Source: Myxococcales bacterium (GTDB lineage Bacteria > Myxococcota_A > Polyangia > Polyangiales > Polyangiaceae). From it: a stretch of DNA of 64,000 nt. The stretch spans positions 1 through 64,000 of the forward strand of contig JAAZAA010000299.1 of NCBI GenBank assembly GCA_012514535.1. Direction: 5' to 3'. The notes beneath the pieces were generated by a model. It was not told the DNA's origin. It made no database searches and worked only from the letters and a program-made list of their open reading frames with translations. Shown here in pieces: positions 34,663 through 43,624 of this stretch; the stretch's first letter is position 1; the number at the start of each line of letters is the position of its first letter. The position numbers and the translations under genes were made by a program.

Positions 34663-36627
34663 ATGAGCGCAGGGGAACACGAGCAACCACGAGGCTCCGA
34701 GCCCACACTGGAGCAGAGCTTGGACGACGCTCTCGGCGCGCCTCCGTCGGAGCCGAGGCACGCTGGCCAGGCCGGCACCGAGGAGCTCGCCTCCCCCGAC
34801 GGACGAGGGGAGGAAGCGTCAGCCAACGGAGGAGGCCAGGACGCGCCACGCCCTGCGCTGCCCTCGGCGCAGCTCGTCGTGGTCGGGGGACCGGAGACGG
34901 GCCGGCTGATCCGCTTGGGCTCGGTGGAGACGGTCCTCGGGCGGAGCGAAGACGTGGGCGGCAAGGTGCGCGATCCCAGCGCATCACAACGCCACGCGAA
35001 GATCCTCTGGCACGACGACGGCTACCTGCTCGTCGACCTCGGCTCGACCAACGGGACCCATCTGAACGGGGAGCGCCTCGAGGGGCCGACCCTCCTCACC
35101 CACGGCGACACGATCCGCATCGGCCAAACGGCGCTGCGCTTCCTGTGCAGGGGCACCAGGCGAGAGCGCAACGCCACGGTCCCGCTCGATCTCCAGCCGC
35201 CGCCTCCGCCCGGGCAGGCGCCCCGCCAGGATCTCGTCCGGTACCGCGACGCTCGCCTCACTTCGTGGGGCCCCCGGGACCCGAACGCTTACGGCAGCGG
35301 GGCGACGAACGGCACGGACTGGGTCATCTACGTCCGGACTGGGCTCGGTTACCTCAAGCGCTACGGGACGTTCTTGGCGGTGATGACCGCCGTCGGCGCG
35401 TCCGCCGGAGCCCTGCACGCCCTGATCAAGCCGCCCCTCGGGGCAGCCTATTTCGAGATCAGCCTGAGCCGGGACGGCCGCGCCAACCCCGTCGACCAGG
35501 AGCGAGCCACGACGTTCTTCGTGGCGGCGGAGAAGTCCTTCACGAGCACGCGCCTGATCAAGGAGACCCTCACCCGTCTGGGCGCAGAACCCCACCCCGG
35601 AGCGGCCCTGGCGATCCAGCGCCGCGTGAGCTTCCAACCCCTCGACAAGCAGGAGCTCGTGTGGCGGGGCGAGTACCAGGAGGCGGACGCCGAGCACGCG
35701 AAGACGTTCCTGACCCGCCACCTCGAGGTCTATCTGGAGCGCGAGTTCGGCAAGACGCTGCAGGTACTGCAGGCTCAGGTGTCGCTCCTCGAGGAGCAGG
35801 TCGAGCGCAGCGGGCAAGAGCTCCGCAGGACCGAAGAGGAGCTCGCCGCCTTCAAGAAGGAGCACCCCGGCGTCGTGGGGACGGAGGGGGGCGCGGAGCA
35901 GTACGCCGCCCTCGGCCCGCTCCAGACCCGGCGCGACGACCTACGCGCGCAGGTGGAGCGCCTCCAGCTCGAACTCGCCCTGAACAGGAAGCGGCTGAAC
36001 AGCGGAGATGCGCTCCTCCAGGGGCGGGTCTCATCTGCCGGGTCCTACGCCACGTCCCTCCAAGACGTGGAAAAGCAGCTCACCGAGGCCAAGGCCGCCG
36101 GGCTCGGCGAGCAGCACCCCCAGGTCAAGCGGCTCCGACAGCAAGCGCGGGAGCTGGCCCAGCTGCGTGACTCGACCATCACGGCGGAGTCCACGGACAT
36201 CGAGCGCCGCTCGAACGAGGGCTACGTGGCCGTCCGCGAACGCGTGCGAGACTTGGAGGTGGCTCTGCGGGTCGCCACGACCGAGCTAGAGCAGGTCGAT
36301 CAGCGCCTGGGGCAGCTGGAGGGCCGGGTCAGTCAGCTCCCCGAGGCAGAGGCGCGCCTCTCGACGCTGACACGAAACTATGCGTCCACGAAGGATCTGC
36401 ACGATCGCTTGTATCAGAAGCTGCGCGCGAGCCGCATTCAGCTCAAGATGGAGCGCGAATCGATGCGCGGGCGCTACGACCTGCTCACCCCTCCTACTCC
36501 GGTACACCCCGATATGATCACCGCGACGGCGCAGCGAAGCACCCTGGGAGGGCTCGGCATGTTCTTCGTCGCCGTCGTCTGCGCAGGGACGCGTGAGGCG
36601 TTCCGCTACCTACGGTCCGTCCTATGA
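34663..36627 (+). CDS. FHA domain fused to polysaccharide co-polymerase (Wzz/Wzc-type, no kinase domain)
   Basis: FHA: TVLGRSEDVGGKVRDPSASQRHAKILWHDDGYLLVDLGSTNGTHLNGERL; then TM, long coiled coil, C-terminal PTPVHPDMI...GGLGMFFVAVVCAGTREAFRYL. Confidence 0.85.
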   Translation: MSAGEHEQPRGSEPTLEQSLDDALGAPPSEPRHAGQAGTEELASPDGRGEEASANGGGQDAPRPALPSAQLVVVGGPETGRLIRLGSVETVLGRSEDVGGKVRDPSASQRHAKILWHDDGYLLVDLGSTNGTHLNGERLEGPTLLTHGDTIRIGQTALRFLCRGTRRERNATVPLDLQPPPPPGQAPRQDLVRYRDARLTSWGPRDPNAYGSGATNGTDWVIYVRTGLGYLKRYGTFLAVMTAVGASAGALHALIKPPLGAAYFEISLSRDGRANPVDQERATTFFVAAEKSFTSTRLIKETLTRLGAEPHPGAALAIQRRVSFQPLDKQELVWRGEYQEADAEHAKTFLTRHLEVYLEREFGKTLQVLQAQVSLLEEQVERSGQELRRTEEELAAFKKEHPGVVGTEGGAEQYAALGPLQTRRDDLRAQVERLQLELALNRKRLNSGDALLQGRVSSAGSYATSLQDVEKQLTEAKAAGLGEQHPQVKRLRQQARELAQLRDSTITAESTDIERRSNEGYVAVRERVRDLEVALRVATTELEQVDQRLGQLEGRVSQLPEAEARLSTLTRNYASTKDLHDRLYQKLRASRIQLKMERESMRGRYDLLTPPTPVHPDMITATAQRSTLGGLGMFFVAVVCAGTREAFRYLRSVL

Positions 36628-37283
36628 CTCGATGGATTACCCCGGGAGAGAGCGCGCCCCGCCCCTACTTCGTCGGCGTCGTGGGCGGCACCGGCTCCGG
36701 CAAGACGACGATCGCCAAGCGTCTGCGCGACGCCCTCCCGGAGGGCAGCGTGGCCATGTTGCAGCACGACGCCTACTACAAACATCGCCCGGAGCTTTCC
36801 CTCGAGGAACGGGATCAGCTCAACTTCGATCATCCCGACTCGCTGGACAACGAGCTTCTGCGGAAGCATCTCGGTGAGCTCCGCGCCGGGCGCCCCATCG
36901 AGGCGCCCCAGTACGACTTTGCCTCCCACCTGCGGCTCGCCGAGACGCGGCGCGTCGAGCCGGCTCCGGTCATCGTGGTGGAGGGGATCCTCCTGTTCGT
37001 CGATCAGGAGCTGCGCGATTGCTTCGACGCGAAGATTTACGTCGACACGGACGCCGACATTCGCATCCTCCGGCGCATCGAGCGAGACCTGCAGCGCCGC
37101 GGCCGCACCTTCGAGCAGGTCCGCGAGCAGTACTTCGCCACGGTCCGGCCGATGCATCTCCAGTTCGTGGAGCCCAGCAAGCGCTGGGCGGACGTGATCA
37201 TCCCCGAGGGCGGCCACAACCGAGTGGCCCTGGACCTGATCGTCAGCAAACTCGAAGCGCTCCTGGCCGTTCATCGTCGCTAG
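36624..37283 (+). CDS. udk: Uridine kinase
   Basis: GVVGGTGSGKTTIAKRL...LQHDAYYKHRPELSLEERDQLNFDHPDSLDNELL; ATGA overlap with upstream gene. Confidence 0.92.
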   Translation: MTRWITPGESAPRPYFVGVVGGTGSGKTTIAKRLRDALPEGSVAMLQHDAYYKHRPELSLEERDQLNFDHPDSLDNELLRKHLGELRAGRPIEAPQYDFASHLRLAETRRVEPAPVIVVEGILLFVDQELRDCFDAKIYVDTDADIRILRRIERDLQRRGRTFEQVREQYFATVRPMHLQFVEPSKRWADVIIPEGGHNRVALDLIVSKLEALLAVHRR

Positions 37284-37284
37284 G

Positions 37285-40068
37285 ATGCTTCGACGAGAGA
37301 ACCGTCCGCCGACGCTCCGCCGCGTCGGCGGGTCGACGGCAGGGGCGCTTTGCGCAAGGGCCGTGCCGCGCCTCGTGCTACCTGGCCGCGCGCCGTCCTG
37401 CCTGGCTTATTTCTGCCTCGCCTTGTCCTGCCTGGCTTGGTCCTGCACGTGCAGCGAGGTCGAGCGCCGGGCCCGGGGCGGTGCTCCTTCCCTCGCGACG
37501 CACGAGGCGCTGCCCGCCACCAGGGTCCTCGATGGCCAGGTGCGGGGCGTCGCCCATGTCCGTGGTGCGCTCCCCGTCCGGGTCGAGGAGATCGACAGCG
37601 GTGGGTTCACGCTCCGCTGGGACCCCGTCGAACACGCGAGCGGATACGAGGTCCACCTGGGCCCGGAGCCGCCGGACGCCGACGGGCTCCTGAGGGGCGG
37701 TCGCCTCGTCGCCGTGCTCGAGCGCGCCGCACGGTACCGCGTGGGCCCCCTGGCGCCCAACACGCACGCCTTCGTCCAGGTGCGGGCGCGCGTCGACGAC
37801 GCCGAGGTCCCTTGGGGCACCGTGCACCTGCGCCTGCCCCACGCGGAGGCCACGCGCGGCGGAGCGCTGTCGAGCGCCTACGCGGTCGCTCCCGACGTCC
37901 TGACCGTCGTCCTCCGGCAGAGCGGGCTCGACTTCTCCAACGGCAAGCTGTCCGGCGACACCGGCGAGCGCTGGCAGGGCGGCACCTGGGAGCTCGAGCG
38001 GGCCGACGGCACCCCGATCGCCGTGCGACGGGCAATGCGGCACACGGTCGTCGCCGGCATCGAGGATCTCCCCATCGGCTACGATCGACACGGCCGCACG
38101 ACGGTCCGCCTCGAGCACCGCATCTACCTGCGGCTCGCCACGCCGATCGGCGAACGCGACCTCCTACGCATCCGGCATCGAGGATCGAACGTCACCGCAC
38201 TGGATGTCCTCCTCCCCTTCAGCGATCGCTACCTGGAGACACCAGCCATCCAGGTGAACCAGGTCGGCTACAACCCCTTGGCGACCCGGCGCTGGGCCTA
38301 CATCTACGCCTGGCTCGGCGACGGCGGCGCCCTGGCGCTCGACAAGCTCCCTCCCCACGCGCACCTCCTCGTCGAGCCGACGAAGGCGCTCGAACCGCGC
38401 GCGCCCACGGATCATGTGCTGCACATCCGCCGTCGCCCGGGGTCGCAAGACGACGTCGGTGGACCGGTCGCGCAGATCGATCTCGCCGCCGTACCGCCAG
38501 CGGAAGGCGTGCGCTATCGCGTCCGCGTGCCCGGGGTCGGCGTCTCCTTCCCCACCGCCGTCAGCAAGCAGGCCAGCTTCAAGGCCTACTCCACGATTCT
38601 CCGCGGCCTCTTCCACAATCGCTGGTGCGGCGATCTGCGGCCGGAGTCCACCGAGTGGTCCCGGCCGAGCGATCACTGCTCTGCCTACTTCGTGGGCGGG
38701 CGACGCCAGGGGTTCTTCCCGGAGGACACGGAGCGGACTTCGCCTCGACCGCTCCGCGGTGGGCACCACGACGCTGGCGACTTCGACATCCGCCCGATGC
38801 ACGTGCTGGTCGGGCAGATGCTCCTCCGCGCCTTCGAGCTCGGCGGCGCGACCAAGTTCACGGACGGACAGCTCGGCATCCCCGAGAGCAAGAACGGCAT
38901 CCCGGATCTGCTGGACGAGGCCCTGTGGAGCGTCGGCGCCTGGGAGTACCTACAGAAGCCCGACGGGAGCGTTCGCCGCGGGGTAGAGAGCACCCGGCAC
39001 CCGCCCGGCTACTACTTCGCCCACGAAGACCGCCTCCCCTACTTCGCCTACGACTCGGACGCGGCACACACCGCCTACGTCGCGGGACTGTTCGCACAAG
39101 CCGCGCACCTGGTGGGCCCCTTCGACGGGAGCCGCGCCGAGCGCCTGCAGGAGGCCGCCCGGCGGGCCCTCGACTACGCGCGGCGCCAGGGCGCCCCTGA
39201 CACGTACCTCGCCTACGCGGTCGGCGAGCTCTCCCGCGCCACGCGCGATCCCCAGCTCCGTCGCGAGTTCGAGGAGCGGTGGCGCGCGGTGAACGTCCAT
39301 GGACGCGGTCTGTTCGACCACCTGCAACCGGCGGCGAAGATCTACCCTGGCTCCTTCGAGTCGCAACACCCCGCGATGGTCGACTTCGTCGTCGCCTACC
39401 TCGAAGGGGCGCCCGCTTCACCCTCCATCCGCCAGACCACGATCGGCGAGCTCCGCCGCTGGGCGGATCGCGCCACCAAGAGCCTCCTGGAGTCTCCCCA
39501 GCCCCACCGGAGCGCGCGCCCCCCCGGCGCACGCGCCGACTGGGGCATGGAGACGAGCCAGGGACGCTATCTCGACGGGGTCTATCAGCTCTTGCAGCTG
39601 GGGCCGCTGATCGAGCCCGAGCGACGCCGCTACTTCGACGCGCTCAGCCTCGCCGCGGACGCGATGCTGGGATGCAACCCGGCCAGCCTCTCCTACGTCA
39701 CCGGGCTCGGGAGTCGATCTCCGACGCAGCCGCTCCACCTCGACTCCCTCGCCTTCCAAGCGACGCGCGGACTCCCGCCGATCCCGGGGCTCGTGGTGTA
39801 CGGGCCGGTGGAACACATGCCGGGCGCCGACTACTACCGCCCTCTCGTCGCCGGCTTTTACCCCCCCTTCGAGGAGCAGCCCCGCGCGCTCCGGTACATC
39901 GACGCCGCTCACGCGGTGAACACGAACGAGTTCAGCGTGTGGGAGACCCAGGCACCGGCCGCGCTGCTGTTCGCCGCGCTCCTCCCCGAAGGCGCGTCCC
40001 CCTGGCCCGAACTCGCGCCGGGCCAGCCCGAGCACAAGAGCCCGCTCCCGCCCCACACGCGGCCGTGA
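37285..40068 (+). CDS. Glycoside hydrolase family 9 (endoglucanase-like) secreted protein with Fn3-like N-terminus
   Basis: IQVNQVGYNP CelD_N-like motif; HHDAGDFDIRP; LGCNPASLSYVTGLGSRSPTQP; NTNEFSVWETQAP. Confidence 0.85.
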   Translation: MLRRENRPPTLRRVGGSTAGALCARAVPRLVLPGRAPSCLAYFCLALSCLAWSCTCSEVERRARGGAPSLATHEALPATRVLDGQVRGVAHVRGALPVRVEEIDSGGFTLRWDPVEHASGYEVHLGPEPPDADGLLRGGRLVAVLERAARYRVGPLAPNTHAFVQVRARVDDAEVPWGTVHLRLPHAEATRGGALSSAYAVAPDVLTVVLRQSGLDFSNGKLSGDTGERWQGGTWELERADGTPIAVRRAMRHTVVAGIEDLPIGYDRHGRTTVRLEHRIYLRLATPIGERDLLRIRHRGSNVTALDVLLPFSDRYLETPAIQVNQVGYNPLATRRWAYIYAWLGDGGALALDKLPPHAHLLVEPTKALEPRAPTDHVLHIRRRPGSQDDVGGPVAQIDLAAVPPAEGVRYRVRVPGVGVSFPTAVSKQASFKAYSTILRGLFHNRWCGDLRPESTEWSRPSDHCSAYFVGGRRQGFFPEDTERTSPRPLRGGHHDAGDFDIRPMHVLVGQMLLRAFELGGATKFTDGQLGIPESKNGIPDLLDEALWSVGAWEYLQKPDGSVRRGVESTRHPPGYYFAHEDRLPYFAYDSDAAHTAYVAGLFAQAAHLVGPFDGSRAERLQEAARRALDYARRQGAPDTYLAYAVGELSRATRDPQLRREFEERWRAVNVHGRGLFDHLQPAAKIYPGSFESQHPAMVDFVVAYLEGAPASPSIRQTTIGELRRWADRATKSLLESPQPHRSARPPGARADWGMETSQGRYLDGVYQLLQLGPLIEPERRRYFDALSLAADAMLGCNPASLSYVTGLGSRSPTQPLHLDSLAFQATRGLPPIPGLVVYGPVEHMPGADYYRPLVAGFYPPFEEQPRALRYIDAAHAVNTNEFSVWETQAPAALLFAALLPEGASPWPELAPGQPEHKSPLPPHTRP

Positions 40069-40085
40069 GGTGCCCGACCTCGTCC

Positions 40086-40898
40086 TCAACCGAAACGCCA
40101 CTTCGCGCGGGCGACGTGCCACAGGAACTCGGGGTTTCCAAACAGATAACGGGTGAGCTTCCCCTGCTGAAAGAGCATGCGGTAGACCCACTCCATCCCC
40201 GCCCGCTGCATCCAGAGCGGCGCGCGGCGCTCCGCCCCCGCCCAGTAGTCGAACAGGGCTCCCACCCCCATCGCGAGGGGTACGTCCAGGCGCTCCAGGT
40301 GCCTGTCGATCCAGGTCTCCTGGCGTGGGTTCCCCATCGCCACGAGCAGCAGGTCGGCCTGGGACGCGTTGACGAGGTCCAGGACGCGGCGATCCTCCGC
40401 GTCGCCGAAGAACCCATGGTGGAGCCCGGCGACCGACCACCCGTCGAACTCTCGCTCCACGGCCGTTGCGGCCCCGCGCAGCACCTCCTCCCGCGTCCCC
40501 AGCAGGAACACCCGCGGCCTGCGCCGCGCGGCGCGCCGCATGAAGTAGGGCACCAGGTCCGTGCCGTTCAGGTTGGCGCGGAGCTGCACGCCGTGCAGGG
40601 CGCGCACGGCCCAGCGGACCCCGGTCCCGTCTCCGAAGAGGTGCTCCGCCCGCCCCAGCACCTGCCGGTAGGCGGTGTCGCCGTTGGCGTGGTTCAGGGT
40701 GTGGGCGTTGACGAAGTGCGCGGCTCGCGCCCGATCGCGGCGCAAGAGGAGGCCTTCCAGGAGGTGCGCCGCCTCGGAGTAGGTGGCGTCGGTGATCTGG
40801 AGGTCGAAGATCGGGATCCTGCGGTCGAGCGCGAGCTCTGCTCCGAAGGACGACGAGCTACGGCTGGACGGCGGTCCCTGCAAGGTGATCGAGCTCAT
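40086..40898 (-). CDS. WecG/TagA/CpsF-family glycosyltransferase
   Basis: HFVNAHTLNHA..., VFLLGTREEVL, LLLVAMGNPRQETWIDRHL, GVGALFDYWAG. Confidence 0.92.
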   Translation of the reverse strand: MSSITLQGPPSSRSSSSFGAELALDRRIPIFDLQITDATYSEAAHLLEGLLLRRDRARAAHFVNAHTLNHANGDTAYRQVLGRAEHLFGDGTGVRWAVRALHGVQLRANLNGTDLVPYFMRRAARRRPRVFLLGTREEVLRGAATAVEREFDGWSVAGLHHGFFGDAEDRRVLDLVNASQADLLLVAMGNPRQETWIDRHLERLDVPLAMGVGALFDYWAGAERRAPLWMQRAGMEWVYRMLFQQGKLTRYLFGNPEFLWHVARAKWRFG

Positions 40899-42214
40899 GG
40901 TGTTCCCTCCCCGAGCAAGCGCGGCGCGCCTCCGCTCCGCGGCGTCGGCGACATCACGAGGGGGCTCGTCCAACGCACGCCGAGCGCGCGGTAGAGCGAG
41001 AGCAACCCCTCGGCGCGTCGTTCCCAGGTGAACTCCTCCTGCGCGCGCCGCGCTCCGGCTCTCGCCAGGCGCTCCCGCTGCGTGTCGTCGTCGAGCAGCT
41101 CTCGCAACAGCGCGCGCAGCGCTTCGTGATCACCTGGAGGAAAGAGCCGCCCGGCGGTGCCGTCCCGCAACAGCCAGCGGGGCCCGCCGACGTCGGCCGC
41201 GACCAGACACCTCCGCGCTGCCCACGCCTCGAGGCAGCTGAGCCCGAAGGGCTCGTGCCGACTCGGGAGCACCGCCACCTGCGCCGCGGCGAGCACGTCG
41301 GGGACCTTCTCGGACGCCAAGCTCTCGACGATCCGGATGCGATCCGCCGCCGCGCCCGCCAGTTGGCGGCACAGCGCCGCGTACCCGGGCTCCGTCTCTG
41401 GACCGACGAGGGCCAGATAACAGCTGGGGTCTTCGAGGGAGAGCCACGCGCGGACGAGGGTCTCCTGATCCTTCTGCGGATCGAGCCGCGCCACACAGAT
41501 CATGAGGCGCGCGTCCGCGGGGATCCCGAGCAAGCGGCGACCGCGCTCGGGCGACCCGGCTGCGAACACGTCCGGGTCGACGCCCCCGGGGAGGAGCACC
41601 ACGCGCGATCCTCGCAGCTGGGCGCGGGCCACCTCGAACTCCTCGATCCCCACGCACACCACCGCGTCGGCGCGCTCGAGGAGCGTGCGCGTGCCCCACA
41701 TCAAGGAGAGCACCTTGCCCCAAGGGATGGTCCAGTCGGACCCCTCCGCGGCTGCGGCGCTCGCCCCGCGTCGCTGCTGCCACCGGCGCCGCTCGTCCTC
41801 GGGCACCGCGAAATGGCCGCCGTGCAACGTCACGACGAACGGGACCCCTCGCCGGCGCGCCACCTGCAGACACTGCGCGGCGAGCCGGTTGCCCGTATGG
41901 CAGTGGACGAGCGCCAGGTCCCTGAGGTGCATGAGGCGCCGTGCCAGCGGGAAGCTCACCAGGTTGCCCCCGCAGCGGTCGTAGCGCTCGCGCCGCTCCG
42001 CGCTCAGAGGCCACTCCGGGTAGCCGTAGGTGAAGCGCGCGACGGGGACACCCCCGACGTCCCCGATGGGCTCGTCGTCGAGCGCCCGGGTCGTGAGCAC
42101 GCGCTGCTCGAGACCCGCGCGTCTCAGCAGGGGCAGAGTTTGCGACAGGACGCGTTCGGTGCCTCCCCAGGACCGCGGCGTCAGGCGGCGCGGGATGTGC
42201 GCGATCGTTCGCAT
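40895..42214 (-). CDS. Glycosyltransferase family 4
   Basis: RSWGGTERVL; LLPGGVDPDVF; VLPSRHEPFGLSCLEAWAA. Confidence 0.9.
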   Translation of the reverse strand: MRTIAHIPRRLTPRSWGGTERVLSQTLPLLRRAGLEQRVLTTRALDDEPIGDVGGVPVARFTYGYPEWPLSAERRERYDRCGGNLVSFPLARRLMHLRDLALVHCHTGNRLAAQCLQVARRRGVPFVVTLHGGHFAVPEDERRRWQQRRGASAAAAEGSDWTIPWGKVLSLMWGTRTLLERADAVVCVGIEEFEVARAQLRGSRVVLLPGGVDPDVFAAGSPERGRRLLGIPADARLMICVARLDPQKDQETLVRAWLSLEDPSCYLALVGPETEPGYAALCRQLAGAAADRIRIVESLASEKVPDVLAAAQVAVLPSRHEPFGLSCLEAWAARRCLVAADVGGPRWLLRDGTAGRLFPPGDHEALRALLRELLDDDTQRERLARAGARRAQEEFTWERRAEGLLSLYRALGVRWTSPLVMSPTPRSGGAPRLLGEGTP

Positions 42215-42224
42215 CGGTTCCTCG

Positions 42225-43562
42225 TCAGTTCGTGAGTCCCAGGGACTTCGTCACCAGGGGAGCCAGATCACTCAGGGCTCGACACGTGGCCGGCAGAGGG
42301 CGATCGGAGGCGAGCCCTGCGAAGCACGAGGCGGCGCGCAGGTCGTAGCCGTGCATGCCCGCCGCGGCTCCGCCGAGGAAGCTCGGCGCGAACATGACGC
42401 CCTCGTCCAGGAGGAACAGAGCGTCTCCGTAGCGCCCGTCGCCGGTCGGAGCCTTCGCCTCCCGGAGGTCGTCACGATCCAACCACTTGCCGGGCCAGCC
42501 TCGGCGCTCGATCAGGCTGCGCGCGCGCGCGAGGTCCTGCGACGCGCCCCAGCAGCGCAGCATCGTGCTGTCGACGAAGACGCGGAGCGCGGACAGGGCA
42601 CCGAGCGTGGGGCGCGGGTCGATGGTCGAGCGGATGTCGGCCATACCGTGGTCCCCCACCACGAAGGTCGTGAGCTCACTTCCGTCGTCCGCCAGGCGCT
42701 CCCGAGCGCTGGCCACGCGGGCCGCGATGCGATCCATCGCGTCCTCCGCGCTGGGACCGTGGTTGCCCTCCCGGTGCAGGATGGCGTCGAGCTCCGCGCA
42801 GTAGAGGAACGCGAGATCCGGCCGGCTCCGCCCGAGCGTCTCCAGTGCCCCTCGCCATCGCGCCGGCTCCGCCACGCGCCAGGGGCTCGCGTACACCGAG
42901 AGCCCGGCTTCCCTCGCGCGGCTCAAGAACGTGGGCGCGCCGCCGATCGCGGGTGCCTCGAAGAGATCCTCCCGCTCGGGCAGATCGAGCCAGCGGAAGT
43001 GCTCCGGAGGCACCTTGTGGAGCGCGACATAGCCGCTGAGCCCATGGCGGAACGCGAGCCAGCGCTCCACGAGCGCGCGAAAGCGCCGGCGCTCGTGGAG
43101 CACGCGCGGCAGCAACCCCATCCACCGCAGCGGCGCGAGCAGGTGCGCCTCACCGGGACGGTGCTCGCTGAAGAGGCACATACGGCCGTGGACCGCGGGC
43201 TCCGCGCCGGTGAGCACCGTCGGCAGCGCGCCGGACGTGTAGCCCAACACCCCCTCGAGCTGCTTGCGGTGCCCCAAGTAGGCGAGGCGACTGCCGAACC
43301 GCTCGAGCTGACGCGGACCGAAGGCGTCTACGAACACCACGAGCACTCGTCGTCGAGTCACGTCCCGGTGGAACGACCGGACGAACCGGCCCCGGAGACT
43401 CGGCGTCTCAGCGGGTGACGGGCGATCCGGCCCGCAGCCGCACGGAGGCTTCTCGTTCGATGCGCCTTGCCCGGTCCGTGATGACTCGCTCGGGCCTCGG
43501 CCTCGTCTTCCCCGGCGCGAGGACGCCTCGAGGCGAGCTCCCTGAGCCCCTCGGACGATCAT
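42225..43562 (-). CDS. Alkaline-phosphatase-superfamily protein (phosphodiesterase-like)
   Basis: VLVVFVDAFGPRQL...LPTVLTG...FVVGDHGMADI...AGMHGYD. Confidence 0.75.
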   Translation of the reverse strand: MIVRGAQGARLEASSRRGRRGRGPSESSRTGQGASNEKPPCGCGPDRPSPAETPSLRGRFVRSFHRDVTRRRVLVVFVDAFGPRQLERFGSRLAYLGHRKQLEGVLGYTSGALPTVLTGAEPAVHGRMCLFSEHRPGEAHLLAPLRWMGLLPRVLHERRRFRALVERWLAFRHGLSGYVALHKVPPEHFRWLDLPEREDLFEAPAIGGAPTFLSRAREAGLSVYASPWRVAEPARWRGALETLGRSRPDLAFLYCAELDAILHREGNHGPSAEDAMDRIAARVASARERLADDGSELTTFVVGDHGMADIRSTIDPRPTLGALSALRVFVDSTMLRCWGASQDLARARSLIERRGWPGKWLDRDDLREAKAPTGDGRYGDALFLLDEGVMFAPSFLGGAAAGMHGYDLRAASCFAGLASDRPLPATCRALSDLAPLVTKSLGLTN

Positions 43563-43624
43563 CCTGATACGTCGCCGGCCACGAGCCGACGCCGACGCCG
43601 TTCCCTGCGGACACAGGAGCCACG

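Noticed and set aside
34510-34987. N-terminal extension of the kinase ORF
   Set aside because: Would overlap the FHA-PCP coding start at 34663 and is low-complexity Arg-rich; internal start preferred
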